A stretch of DNA of 55,407 nucleotides from Oscillospiraceae bacterium (GTDB lineage: Bacteria; Bacillota_A; Clostridia; Oscillospirales; Oscillospiraceae), in contig JAGBEM010000027.1 in assembly GCA_017936985.1 (NCBI GenBank), positions 1 to 55,407 of the forward strand, read 5' to 3'. Positions 39,871-47,819 of this stretch are shown here, piece after piece. Position numbers and translations under genes: made by a program. The notes beneath the pieces are model-generated. The model was not told where the DNA came from and made no database searches. It was given only the letters and a program-made list of their open reading frames with translations. How positions within the stretch are numbered: the first letter of the stretch is position 1; every line of letters begins with the position of its first letter.

Positions 39871-40248
39871 ATGATGTATGATTTCCAAGGTCTTGACATA
39901 AACCCGATTAATTCTGCGGGTTTCGAGATCAGACCTCTTCCTGTGGTCTACAGCTACTCTGATACCCAAGTAGACTTAATCAAGCACTATGTTCTAGAAT
40001 TCCAAAATTCCTTGGATCCAGATCGTGATGTGGCACTTCTGTTGACACACTTTGGCAACTCAATTCTGATGGAAGTAACACACATCGGATATGAGGAATC
40101 CGTCTTGATTATCTTTAAGGGTTATGTAGATGGCAGAGAGTCTACATTAATTCAACATGTAAGTCAGCTGAATTTCCTTTTGACCTCTGTTCCCAAAGAT
40201 CCCGATCAACCTCGGCGAAAAATTGGCTTCACCGTGCCGGAGGACTAG
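39871..40248 (+). CDS. DUF6173-like phage protein
   Basis: About 125 residues beginning MMYDFQGLDINPINSAG (GGGGG just upstream; ATG 39871 or 39874). It has an alpha/beta pattern including VALLLTHFGNSILMEVTHIGYEESVLIIFKGYVDG. One of the few plus-strand genes in this area. A promoter-like TTGTTT-TAGAAT pair lies just upstream. Family call is tentative, function unknown. Confidence 0.6.
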   Translation: MMYDFQGLDINPINSAGFEIRPLPVVYSYSDTQVDLIKHYVLEFQNSLDPDRDVALLLTHFGNSILMEVTHIGYEESVLIIFKGYVDGRESTLIQHVSQLNFLLTSVPKDPDQPRRKIGFTVPED

Positions 40249-40408
40249 GAATTTCCCAAAGATCGCTAGCCTTCTTGCCAGTGAGCCTTGCTGATTGGTA
40301 TTCATCAAGCATCCGTAAGAATACTGCCGACTGAATTTCTGGTAGCCGTTGAAGTAACGATTCAATGGCTGCCAGTTTTTCCTTAATTTCTCGTAATTCT
40401 TCTGGCAC
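40229..40408 (-). CDS. Small helical phage protein (59 aa, GTG start)
   Basis: Reads (V)PEELREIKEKLAAIESLLQ, a coiled-coil start, then EIQSAVFLRMLDEYQSARLTGKK. GGAAGG lies 7 nt before the GTG at 40408. It converges with and overlaps the end of the plus-strand DUF6173-like gene by about 20 nt. Confidence 0.5.
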   Translation of the reverse strand: MPEELREIKEKLAAIESLLQRLPEIQSAVFLRMLDEYQSARLTGKKASDLWEIPSPPAR

Positions 40409-40452
40409 CTTAACGCCTTCCTTTCTGTCCGGTTAAACGGACTAATACTGTG

Positions 40453-40650
40453 TTACTCTGTGGGTGCGGATGGAGATAGCAGTTCGTCGACGGTACAGCT
40501 TAACGTCTCCGCGATTTTGGGCAGTTTACGGGGATCGGGCATTGTCTTGCCCGTTTCCCACTGACTCACCGCCGCAGGAGCGACGCCCAGCGCATCTGCA
40601 ACATCCGCCTGAGAAAGCCCCGCTTTCTTTCTTGCAGACAAAAAACTCAA
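40453..40650 (-). CDS. XRE-family HTH regulator (Cro/repressor-like)
   Basis: 65 residues from a TTG at 40650 with GGAGGG 7 nt upstream: LSFLSARKKAGLSQADVADA, then LGVAPAAVSQWETGKTMPDPRKLPKIAETLSCTVDELL. This is a complete XRE helix-turn-helix. It heads the leftward early operon and faces a second HTH gene, the usual Cro/CI arrangement of temperate phages. Which of the two maintains lysogeny is not certain; the rightward one sits with ImmA and integrase and is the likelier CI. Confidence 0.82.
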   Translation of the reverse strand: MSFLSARKKAGLSQADVADALGVAPAAVSQWETGKTMPDPRKLPKIAETLSCTVDELLSPSAPTE

Positions 40651-40876
40651 ATAAATCCCTCCTTTCACTAAGTTTTCGCTTGACAACTTAGTAAGTTTCG
40701 CTTAATATAGGAAGTGCCAACAAACCAAATATTAAGTGCAACCGCTAAGTCGGGGGCGTGTTTCTTGCGCCCTTTGTTAAGCTGAGCTTAGTATAATCAC
40801 ATTCTCGCTTAATGTCAAGCTAAACTTAACATATTTTATATTTTTATGCGGTTTGCACAAAGGGAGGCTTAGTATT
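40651..40876. promoter_or_regulatory. Lysogeny switch region between divergent regulators
   Basis: Repeated operator-like words: AAGTTTTCGCTTGA and AAGTTTCGCTTAA about 20 nt apart, CGCTTAATGTCAAGC, and the palindrome TAAGCTGAGCTTA immediately upstream of TATAAT (40792-40797). A leftward TATATT lies near 40708. The shared CGCTTAA/CTTAG words suggest two repressors competing for several sites. Exact promoters need mapping. Confidence 0.6.
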
Positions 40877-41236
40877 TTGGACGGTTTAGCATTTGTGCAA
40901 ATGGTTGAAATCGAATTAAAGAGGCGCCGTATCCCCAAAGAACAGTTTTACAGGGAAAGCGGCATTTCAAGTGCAACCATGTCTCAGTGGCGGAAACGAA
41001 TCTACTCTCCATCCAGTGCTGCAATCAAAAAAATTGAAGATTATCTCGGAGTAATATTTACCATCGAGCAAAAAGGAAACAAAAAAGCGCCCACCGAAAA
41101 TGGTGAGCGCGATATTCTGGACGATGTAGATGTAGCCTTCTATGGCGATTTTAAGGAATTGAATGAAGATGAAAAAGAGACCGTCCGTGACATGGTGCGA
41201 CTAATGCGCCAGAGAAAGGAGAAGCGGTCTCAGTAA
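40877..41236 (+). CDS. XRE-family HTH repressor (CI-like)
   Basis: 119 residues from TTG at 40877 (GGGAGG 9 nt upstream; the frame extends upstream to 40853). LDGLAFVQMVEIELKRRRIPKEQFYRESGISSATMSQWRKRIYSPSSAAIKKIEDYLG is an HTH; the acidic C-terminus (LNEDEKETVRDMVRLMRQRKEKR) may oligomerise. With the ImmA-like peptidase 10 nt downstream it resembles the ImmR/ImmA pair of ICEBs1, in which the peptidase cleaves the repressor on induction. Confidence 0.8.
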   Translation: MDGLAFVQMVEIELKRRRIPKEQFYRESGISSATMSQWRKRIYSPSSAAIKKIEDYLGVIFTIEQKGNKKAPTENGERDILDDVDVAFYGDFKELNEDEKETVRDMVRLMRQRKEKRSQ

Positions 41237-41246
41237 GGAGGCCGCC

Positions 41247-41666
41247 GTGTTCGATCTGTCACAATTTTATCATTACTGCCAGCAAAACGCGGTGGATGTG
41301 ATCCCTTACACAGGAATGCCCTCCCCCGGTGCTACAATCCGCGACGGAGAAGATACCGCGATCTTTCTGGATTTCTCGGCGATCACCTCTCTGCGGCAGC
41401 TCAATGGTGTATGTATGCATGAGCTGGGCCACGCCGCCACCGGTGCGCTGCACAAGGTCAGTAGCCCATACGAAACCGTGGAACGCAGTGAATATCGTGC
41501 AAACCGCTGGGCAGCACAGCATTGTCTGACGAAAGACTCATTCCGGGAGGCATTTGCTGCCGGTCTCACTGAGCTGTGGGAACTGGCGGAATACTTTGAC
41601 CTGCCTGAGCAGGATATAAAAAACGCCCTGTCCTACTGGACAGAGCGAAGATCAGTTGTTTTTTAA
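41247..41666 (+). CDS. ImmA/IrrE-type metallopeptidase
   Basis: 139 residues from GTG (TAAGGAGG upstream). The zinc motif HELGHAATGAL (near 57) is followed by RSEYRANRWAAQ (about 80-92), with the Glu that usually supplies the third ligand. ImmA proteins inactivate their partner repressor after a signal such as DNA damage. It stands directly behind the CI-like gene and is probably translated with it. Confidence 0.88.
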   Translation: MFDLSQFYHYCQQNAVDVIPYTGMPSPGATIRDGEDTAIFLDFSAITSLRQLNGVCMHELGHAATGALHKVSSPYETVERSEYRANRWAAQHCLTKDSFREAFAAGLTELWELAEYFDLPEQDIKNALSYWTERRSVVF

Positions 41667-41680
41667 TATAGGAGGTTTTT

Positions 41681-42640
41681 ATGCGGGAACATAAAGGAAA
41701 GAGCATCATATCGCTTCCAACAGAATTTATCGTTATTGACACCGAAACCACGGGTCTTGATTATGAACTTTGTGATATCATCGAAGTGTGCGCGCTTCGA
41801 TATATTGGTGACCAATGCGTTGATATGTTTTCTACTCTAGTTAAGCCTCGTGTGCAATATGTAATGGATTCTGAAACAGGAGAATGGACACCTAGATTTG
41901 TTGATAGTTTTATTACAGACCTAACCGGCATAACTAACGAAATGCTATCTGCCGCTCCTGATCCAACCTCAGTCATGCCTGAATTGTGCACTTTTATAGG
42001 AGATTCTGTTCTGCTTGCACATAATGCCAATTTTGATATAAACTTTCTTTATGATGCAATGGAGTTCCATTGCGACACCGCGTTAAAAAATGATTTCATA
42101 GACACCCTTCGTATTGCACGCAAGGTTTTTCCGGAATTGAAACACCACCGGCTGACCGATATAGCTCAAGCCTGTGGAATCACAGTTGATGGATCGCATC
42201 GTGCAGAATTTGATTGCCGTACTACTGCAGAATGTTACTTAAATATGCGCAATCGCATTCTCGATGACTGTTCTGAAGCTGAGTTTGTCGAGCGATGCAC
42301 TTACAATTACACTGGTTCTTTGAAAACCGTTTCTGCTACAGTTTCGAATATTGATACAACCAACCCTATTTATGGTAAGGTTATTGTTTTTACAGGTACA
42401 TTGTCAGCTATGTCTCGTAAAGAAGCCTTCCAGACTGTTGTCAACCTTGGCGGCATCCCTCAGGATTCCATAAACGCAAGCACCAACTATCTCGTAATTG
42501 GCAGTGGCGAATTTGCTAAGTCAGTAAAAGAGGGAAAAACTAACAAAATGAAAAAAGCTGAGACGCTCATGAAAAAGGGACTTGAGCTTTCAGTTATCTC
42601 TGAAACCGCTTTTTTTGATTTAATCTCTCAATATATGTAA
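41681..42640 (+). CDS. DnaQ-like 3'-5' exonuclease with C-terminal BRCT domain
   Basis: 319 residues. DEDDh exonuclease domain: FIVIDTETTGL (about 12-22), LLAHNANFDINFL (about 110-122), and SHRAEFDCRTTAECYL (near 170-185) with catalytic His and Asp. C-terminal BRCT domain: GKVIVFTGTLSAMSRKEAFQTVVNLGGIPQDSINASTNYLVIG (about 233-275). This exonuclease-BRCT combination is found in low-G+C Gram-positive elements. Its presence in the lysogeny block rather than the replication block suggests a lysogen-expressed role, possibly in host DNA metabolism or superinfection exclusion. Confidence 0.85.
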   Translation: MREHKGKSIISLPTEFIVIDTETTGLDYELCDIIEVCALRYIGDQCVDMFSTLVKPRVQYVMDSETGEWTPRFVDSFITDLTGITNEMLSAAPDPTSVMPELCTFIGDSVLLAHNANFDINFLYDAMEFHCDTALKNDFIDTLRIARKVFPELKHHRLTDIAQACGITVDGSHRAEFDCRTTAECYLNMRNRILDDCSEAEFVERCTYNYTGSLKTVSATVSNIDTTNPIYGKVIVFTGTLSAMSRKEAFQTVVNLGGIPQDSINASTNYLVIGSGEFAKSVKEGKTNKMKKAETLMKKGLELSVISETAFFDLISQYM

Positions 42641-42759
42641 AAATACCGCCCTGGTGTTGGCGCACCAGAGCGGCGTGTAGAAAACCACCCACACATCACT
42701 ATAGGGGAAGTCCACCTATTTATGGTAACACATCCCCTCCGAAAAAGCAAGGAGGAAAC

Positions 42760-44442
42760 ATGGCTATCAAACGACAACACGGTGCATTTATCAATGCCCG
42801 CTATTCCACAGATAATCAAAATCCAGACAGCATCGAAGTCCAGGTCGATAAATGCACAGAATGGTGCCGGCAGAACGACATGCCCATTCTGGGTGTTTTT
42901 GCAGATGAAGCCACCTCCGGAATGAAAGATACTCGGCCCCAATACGAAGCTATGATGCAACAGCTCAGGCAGGGCCTTGCGGACACGGTTGTCATTTACG
43001 ATCAGTCCCGCATGTTCCGCAAAATGACCGCATGGTTTGCCTTTCGCGATGAGCTGTCCTCTATGGGTGTCCGGGTGGTGTGCGTTACCCAGCCGATGAT
43101 CGGCAAGGATCTCCGCGATCCCACCAACTTCCTAACCGAAGGCAGTATGGCTTTGTTTAATCAAATCTGGGCATTGCAGACCCGGCAGAAAGTCATGGAG
43201 AAGATGCGCTTCATGGCCCGCAACGGTCTGCACACAGGCGGCAAGCCCGCTCTTGGATATGTTGTAGAAGATGGCCGACTTGTGGTCTGCGAAGAAGAAG
43301 CCGCCACAGTGCGACGGATATTCCGGGAGTACGCTTCCGGCATGTCTTACCGGCAGATTATCGAGGGCTTGAATGCCGATGGTATTAAAACTAAGCGTGG
43401 CAATACTTTCGGCTCCAACAGCCTGCACGATCTTCTACACAACGAGAAGTATATTGGTGTGCTGACCTACGGCGCTATGCCCTACCGGGAGGACGGCACA
43501 CGCAACACGCACAGCAAAGATGGCACCGATGTGATCCGCATTGAAGATGCCATACCGCCCATTGTCGATAAAGACCTCTTCGATCGGGTGCAACAGAAGC
43601 TCAACCTTCGCAAACGCCAGCAAGGCGGCAGGCCGGCCATAAACCGGGAATACCCTCTCAGGGGAAAAGTGTTCTGTGCAGAATGCAAGTCCGCCATGAC
43701 GGTTAGCATCTCCCATCAGAAGTATTATTACTACCGCTGCACCGGCAAGAAACGACTGCATACTTGCGATGCAGCGCCAATCGCTGTTGATGAGCTGGAG
43801 CAAGCTGTGATAGATAACCTCCGCAGTTTCTTCGGCTCGCCCCAAAAGATTGAAGAGTTAATTATCATCCTGCGATCACAGTCACAAGGAATCCAGAACG
43901 ACGCCGTTGCCCGCCTGCAGGTATTGATTGCCCAAAGCAAAGAAATTTCTACCAAGCTGGACAACGCCCTAGATGCCGTTCTGAACGGTCTCGCTAGCCC
44001 TGCGCTGAAAGACAGGATTGTAGATCTGGAAACACAGAAAGCAACTGTAGAAAGGGATATGCGTATACTGAAAGCCAATGTAGATGCCTCCGCACTACCA
44101 GAGCAACGCCTTCGGGAAATCTTGGCAAACATCATTCGCTGCCCTGAAGCAGATCCTTCTGTCCTATTTTCCCTTGTCTACCGCGTGGAAGTAGCCAGCG
44201 ACCGCATCGACATATGGACCATCCTAGATGCAGATCCAGACGGGCATATCGACCTTTCCACAGATGCGGAATTGACAACAACTGTTCAGTTCCCTTCCGG
44301 TGTACCAATAAAAGACGCAGGGGATGATAAAATCCACTGCGTCTTTTATTTATGCAGAGAGGAAGGGACTCGAACGATCAAATCGCAATATGCTGGTGGC
44401 ATATTGCTGCAACCAGTTCAAAAAAACTGGTTGCTACCTTAA
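42760..44442 (+). CDS. int: Large serine integrase
   Basis: 560 residues. Resolvase domain with catalytic Ser16 (NARYSTDNQ) and VVIYDQSRMFRKM. Recombinase domain near 190-300 (GKPALGYVVEDG; IKTKRGNTFGSNSLHDLLHNEKYIG), then zinc ribbon (CAECKSAMTV ... YYRCTGKK ... CDAAP), then coiled coil (DLETQKATVERDMRILKANV). It catalyses attP x attB recombination and sits at the right end next to attR. The last ~27 residues overlap the inverted-repeat region (see 44361-44489). GGAGG precedes the ATG. Confidence 0.92.
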   Translation: MAIKRQHGAFINARYSTDNQNPDSIEVQVDKCTEWCRQNDMPILGVFADEATSGMKDTRPQYEAMMQQLRQGLADTVVIYDQSRMFRKMTAWFAFRDELSSMGVRVVCVTQPMIGKDLRDPTNFLTEGSMALFNQIWALQTRQKVMEKMRFMARNGLHTGGKPALGYVVEDGRLVVCEEEAATVRRIFREYASGMSYRQIIEGLNADGIKTKRGNTFGSNSLHDLLHNEKYIGVLTYGAMPYREDGTRNTHSKDGTDVIRIEDAIPPIVDKDLFDRVQQKLNLRKRQQGGRPAINREYPLRGKVFCAECKSAMTVSISHQKYYYYRCTGKKRLHTCDAAPIAVDELEQAVIDNLRSFFGSPQKIEELIIILRSQSQGIQNDAVARLQVLIAQSKEISTKLDNALDAVLNGLASPALKDRIVDLETQKATVERDMRILKANVDASALPEQRLREILANIIRCPEADPSVLFSLVYRVEVASDRIDIWTILDADPDGHIDLSTDAELTTTVQFPSGVPIKDAGDDKIHCVFYLCREEGTRTIKSQYAGGILLQPVQKNWLLP

Positions 44443-44489
44443 TTTTTGCCCGTCTTATGCAAGGGCAAAAATGCAAACGAGTCCCTTCC
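44361..44489. repeat. Cloverleaf of inverted repeats at attR
   Basis: Outer 12-bp inverted repeat (GGAAGGGACTCG 44361-44372; CGAGTCCCTTCC 44478-44489) enclosing three perfect hairpins: 9 bp (44385-44393 with 44399-44407), 10 bp (44409-44418 with 44425-44434) and 9 bp (44443-44451 with 44463-44471). The right outer arm is the core of attR and matches the tRNA-Arg T arm. The left arm is its inverted copy inside the integrase 3' end. It may be an att-associated structure, a regulatory RNA, or a small palindromic element. Confidence 0.75.
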
Positions 44490-44493
44490 GGTG
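44478..44493 (+). repeat. attR core of the prophage
   Basis: Exact copy of the 16-bp tRNA-Arg segment at 9403-9418. Followed by CGTTTTTT, which restores a perfect tRNA acceptor stem and terminator when joined to the tRNA, showing the pre-integration chromosome end. Confidence 0.88.
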
Positions 44494-44580
44494 CGTTTTT
44501 TCAAAACAATCTATAGAAATATCCTAAAACCTATGCTATACTGGCTATACAAATCAAATCTGAAAACAGGAGTTTGTGTT

Positions 44581-44853
44581 ATGGAAAAATACGCTTGGAA
44601 AGCTATTATTAAGGACGGCTGCTTTGATGCATACTGCAAACGCCATGATGAGATCTGGCCTGAATTGGTTGCGGTTTTGAAAGAAGCCGGCATTTGCAAC
44701 TACACCATCTGGAATATAGGCAACGAACTTTTCGGCTATTACGAAAGCGAACAGGGTGCCGACCACGCCGCCCGGGTGCAGGCGCAAAGCCCTGTTGTTG
44801 ACAAATGGAACGACTATATGAAAGATGTTATGGTCATGAAATGGATCCGGTGA
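44581..44853 (+). CDS. rhaM: L-rhamnose mutarotase-like protein (RhaM/DUF718)
   Basis: 90 residues from MEKYAWKAIIKDGCFDAYCK (CAGGAG upstream). HDEIWPELVAVLKEAGICNYTIWNIGNELFGYYE is the family core with the conserved His, Tyr and Trp residues. The enzyme interconverts the anomers of L-rhamnose. No rhamnose operon accompanies it here; it is the first host gene beyond attR, with a terminator after it. Confidence 0.88.
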   Translation: MEKYAWKAIIKDGCFDAYCKRHDEIWPELVAVLKEAGICNYTIWNIGNELFGYYESEQGADHAARVQAQSPVVDKWNDYMKDVMVMKWIR

Positions 44854-44912
44854 CCGGTGCCCAACCGAAGCTCATAAAAGTTTTTGAGTTGGATTGAAGT
44901 TCACAAAAGCAC

Positions 44913-44941
44913 ATCCACCGGCAGTGCTGGTGGATTTTTTC
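44913..44941 (+). terminator. Terminator after rhaM
   Basis: ATCCACC (44913-44919) pairs with GGTGGAT (44929-44935) and is followed by TTTTTC. The rest of the gap 44854-45167 holds no ORF I can support; only a promoter near its end. Confidence 0.75.
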
Positions 44942-45076
44942 TGTCTTCGTTTTTTGTTTACAAATTGGAATATGGTAACGCATTAGACACATTCAGCCAT
45001 GCAATTAGCGTTTTCATCTCGCGTACATTTTTCTTCAGTTGGGAAACAAATTTATGCTGAAAAACTGCTGAAGGTA

Positions 45077-45104
45077 TTGATTTTTAAATTCATGGTGCTA
45101 TAAT
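45077..45104 (+). promoter_or_regulatory. Promoter for the TasA-like/SipW-like cluster
   Basis: TTGATT (45077-45082), a 16-nt spacer, TATAAT (45099-45104), with about 60 nt of leader before GGAGG and the ATG at 45168. Confidence 0.65.
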
Positions 45105-45167
45105 ACTCTTTAATAAGTGCATCCAGTTGGATCAACCTTATTGACTATCATTTGGAGGTAATTCAAA

Positions 45168-45770
45168 ATGAAAAAGCTTAGCATTCTGGTAGCACTGATC
45201 CTTTGTGTTACCATCGGCGGCGTATACGCCACCTGGACCTACCCCGGTACTTCCGTTGCAGAATACAAGATCCCGCTGACCCATCAGATGGCCGGCGTTG
45301 ATTTCAGCGGCTCCGCCGGTGTGTATGAAGTCACATCCAACACCCTGTCTTATACCATCGACCAGAAGGACACCGGTGATTACACACCTGTCATGCGTTT
45401 GACCGGCAGTGTTTCCTTCACCTTTACTGCTCACGACCAGATCTCTGAGTCTGCCTTGACCGCCGCACTGACACCAACTGTTACTATCTACACCGAGGAT
45501 TTGAGCTCCGCCACATATGACGACAAAGCCATCTTCACGGTTAATTCCAGTTTCTCCTTGACTCTGGATAAAGCCATGTGGACTAAGTCCGGCGATGATG
45601 ATGATGTTTATACATATACCATTCAGGCTTCTGAACTGGCCAACGCCATTACTCTGAACGACGGCTTCTGTCTGGACACCAATGACGAGTACCTGGCTTT
45701 CCAGGCTGCACAGATGAAGGCTATTTTCCGCCTGAATGTCAAGGCTGCTGCAGTCGTCAGCGGAACCTAA
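45168..45770 (+). CDS. Secreted TasA/camelysin-like protein (SipW-dependent type)
   Basis: 200 residues. SipW-type signal peptide (MKKLSILVALILCVTIGGVYATWT), with cleavage probably after VYA. Then a beta-rich extracellular part (SYTIDQKDTGDYTPVMRLTGSVSFTFTAHD) without catalytic motif, in the manner of TasA/CalY/camelysin proteins that form extracellular fibres in Bacillus. The next gene encodes a SipW-type peptidase, supporting this. Fibre formation in this organism is inference. Confidence 0.75.
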   Translation: MKKLSILVALILCVTIGGVYATWTYPGTSVAEYKIPLTHQMAGVDFSGSAGVYEVTSNTLSYTIDQKDTGDYTPVMRLTGSVSFTFTAHDQISESALTAALTPTVTIYTEDLSSATYDDKAIFTVNSSFSLTLDKAMWTKSGDDDDVYTYTIQASELANAITLNDGFCLDTNDEYLAFQAAQMKAIFRLNVKAAAVVSGT

Positions 45771-45792
45771 TAAAATACTACCTTAAGCAGAT

Positions 45793-45823
45793 GCATTATC
45801 CCATGTTTCACATGGGATAATGC
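45793..45823 (+). terminator. Hairpin between the secreted protein and its signal peptidase
   Basis: A perfect 13-bp inverted repeat (45793-45805 with 45811-45823) with a weak T run (TTTA). Probably a partial terminator or mRNA stabiliser that gives more of the secreted protein than of the peptidase. Confidence 0.65.
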
Positions 45824-45841
45824 TTTATGGAGACAAAAACC

Positions 45842-46657
45842 ATGGCAGGATATGACCTTTATGTTTTCCTGCTGTGTCTGATCGTTTTTATAGCACTTAC
45901 CGCACTATTTGGATGTATGCTTTATTACATTATCAAGCAGGCAATGAAAACCATCCGGCACGGTCTGGAAGATGAACGTATCAAAAAAGAATATGTAAAA
46001 GAAATGTCCGCTTCCGTTGGCGGGAAGATCGTCTGCAACACCATTACAATCGTGCTTCTCGTAGCAATCTTTGCCGTTTTCGCCCTATCTGTCGGCATTC
46101 AGCTGTCCAATGATCAGGTAACTGGTCCCATTGCTGTTCCCAAGGTGGTCCTTTCTGAATCCATGTCCTATCAGCACCGGGAAAATACCTATCTGCAAAA
46201 AAACGGACTGAACGATCAGTTTCAGATGTTTGATCTGATCTTTACCGAGGAGCTTCCAGGCGAATTTGAGCTGCAGCTGTACGACATCGTTGTATACGAA
46301 TATCGGGGGGATCTAATCATCCACCGCATTGTCGGCATCGAAGAACCCAACGAAAAGCACCCGGATTGCAGACATTTCCTGCTGCAGGGCGATGCCGTAA
46401 AATACGCAGACGAGTTTCCTGTCCTTTATGAGCAGATGAAAGCCATCTATCGCGGTCAGCGCATCCCCTATGTTGGCAGTTTCTTCGCATTTATGCAGTC
46501 TCCGGCAGGATACCTGTGCATCCTGCTCGTGATCTTCGCCGTTGTTGCCACCCCCATTGCGGAAAAGAAGCTTTGGGAAGCCAAAGTGTCCCGGCTGACA
46601 GAAATCGGATTTCTCCACCAGGAGGAAGCTGTACTCAGCGGCGCGAAAGGAGAATAA
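45842..46657 (+). CDS. SipW/archaeal-type signal peptidase I
   Basis: 271 residues from MAGYDLYVFLL (ATG 45842, GGAG 10 nt upstream; an ATG at 45827 is also in frame). N-terminal helices near 5-25 and 65-90. VVLSESMSY carries the catalytic Ser followed by Met; LIIHRIVGI carries His (Ser/His type like SipW and eukaryotic Sec11, without the Lys); LLQGDAVKYADE supplies the conserved Asp. A C-terminal helix lies near 220-245. It should process the two flanking secreted proteins. Confidence 0.82.
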   Translation: MAGYDLYVFLLCLIVFIALTALFGCMLYYIIKQAMKTIRHGLEDERIKKEYVKEMSASVGGKIVCNTITIVLLVAIFAVFALSVGIQLSNDQVTGPIAVPKVVLSESMSYQHRENTYLQKNGLNDQFQMFDLIFTEELPGEFELQLYDIVVYEYRGDLIIHRIVGIEEPNEKHPDCRHFLLQGDAVKYADEFPVLYEQMKAIYRGQRIPYVGSFFAFMQSPAGYLCILLVIFAVVATPIAEKKLWEAKVSRLTEIGFLHQEEAVLSGAKGE

Positions 46658-46660
46658 TGA

Positions 46661-47773
46661 ATGAAAAGCAGAAGAATTTTCATTGCTCTCCTGGCACTGC
46701 TTGTGATTTTGATGCCGCTGGTGTTTTCTGGAGTATATGCTTCCTGGGTGTATCTGACAAGCCCTGACCCCATGGAAGCGAATATGACCGGAGGGCTTTC
46801 CAATTTTCATTACGGAACGCTGTATATCACGAAGATAGCGGTCACCGGGGGCACATACGACAGTGCTTCTGCCACAAAAAGTGGAGATACCAATATCACC
46901 GCTGACCTGGATTTGACGGCCGCTGCATCCTCGACCGTTTCTGTGGATGTGACTTTCTACAACAGCACAGACGCTATCTATTATTACAATAAAACGGAAA
47001 CGCTGTCTTCGGATAACAACAACATTGTGTACAAAGTCGCAGGTATTGCCCAGAAGGATGCAGTGGAGCCCAAAACCTACAAAACCATAACTGTAACCTT
47101 TTCCTACGACAATACCGCCGCCATTTCCGATACCACGCTGGCAGCTCAGCTCCACTTCAACTTTGTGGTGGACAAGGATTCCATTGGTATCGTGGTAGCC
47201 AAGACTGCGGTAGACAGATTCAGAGAAATTCTGAATAACATTGCCACCCCCAATTCCTATGATACGCTGGACACCGCCATGGATAACCGTAGCGGCTACA
47301 ACAAAGCCTCTGCTGTTACCTACATTGGTAATGTGGTCGGCTCTTCCAGTACCGATTCCAATGTCATTGAGAATCTGTTCGGCAGCGAGTTTATGTCCAT
47401 GGATCTGGATGGCGACGGAAAAGCAGAACCCATCACTATGATGATCAAGCGCGAAGACCTGGATGGCAATACAAAGACCGGTGCAACCTACACCTATACA
47501 AATCGCAACACGCCTTACACCGTTCGGGGCGTTGAAATGACTTTGTATATCACATCCCAAAATCTAACCATATCCAGCGGAACAGTCGTTGTTTACGCTG
47601 CTTCCTTTACCATTCCGGAGGGCGGAAGCGAATGGGTCGATCTAGTGCCTTTGACAAAGGGTACGGCTACTCCGAACAACTATAACGGTTGGGGCAGCAA
47701 CAACTCGTTCAACACAGACACCTGGCGGTCTGATGATAGGAAAACACTGGAAGAACTGGTACTTAGTAATTAA
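46661..47773 (+). CDS. Second secreted SipW-dependent-type surface protein
   Basis: 370 residues with signal peptide MKSRRIFIALLALLVILMPLVFSGVYASW, sharing the YASW/YATW cleavage style of the first protein. Beta-rich extracellular region with many Thr/Asn/Tyr, a DLDGDGKAEP calcium-loop-like motif (near 247) and no anchor. It begins 4 nt after the peptidase stop codon, so probably co-transcribed. It may be a minor fibre or adhesive component. Confidence 0.7.
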   Translation: MKSRRIFIALLALLVILMPLVFSGVYASWVYLTSPDPMEANMTGGLSNFHYGTLYITKIAVTGGTYDSASATKSGDTNITADLDLTAAASSTVSVDVTFYNSTDAIYYYNKTETLSSDNNNIVYKVAGIAQKDAVEPKTYKTITVTFSYDNTAAISDTTLAAQLHFNFVVDKDSIGIVVAKTAVDRFREILNNIATPNSYDTLDTAMDNRSGYNKASAVTYIGNVVGSSSTDSNVIENLFGSEFMSMDLDGDGKAEPITMMIKREDLDGNTKTGATYTYTNRNTPYTVRGVEMTLYITSQNLTISSGTVVVYAASFTIPEGGSEWVDLVPLTKGTATPNNYNGWGSNNSFNTDTWRSDDRKTLEELVLSN

Positions 47774-47776
47774 TGC

Positions 47777-47816
47777 CACAAAAAGTGGATACCCATTTGG
47801 GTATCCACTTTTTGTG
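47777..47816. terminator. Bidirectional terminator
   Basis: A perfect 18-bp inverted repeat (47777-47794 with 47799-47816), with A/T runs on both sides, between the converging secreted-protein gene and the YwaF-like gene. Confidence 0.93.
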
Positions 47817-47819
47817 ATA

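Larger units (their letters stand above)
9403..44493. mobile_element. Integrated siphovirus-type prophage of about 35.1 kb
   Basis: It is bounded by 16-bp direct repeats at tRNA-Arg and beside the serine integrase. It contains integrase, lysogeny regulators, early and replication genes, terminase, HK97-type capsid, tail with tape measure, adhesins and lysis genes, in ordinary order and almost all on the minus strand. All the structural genes look full length and in frame, so it may be inducible. It also carries a diversity-generating retroelement, a PcfK/PcfJ pair and candidate non-coding RNAs. Confidence 0.93.

Noticed and set aside
44324..44527. 67-codon plus-strand ORF downstream of the integrase
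   Set aside because: It reads through the inverted-repeat region and attR out of frame with the integrase, with no start signal.
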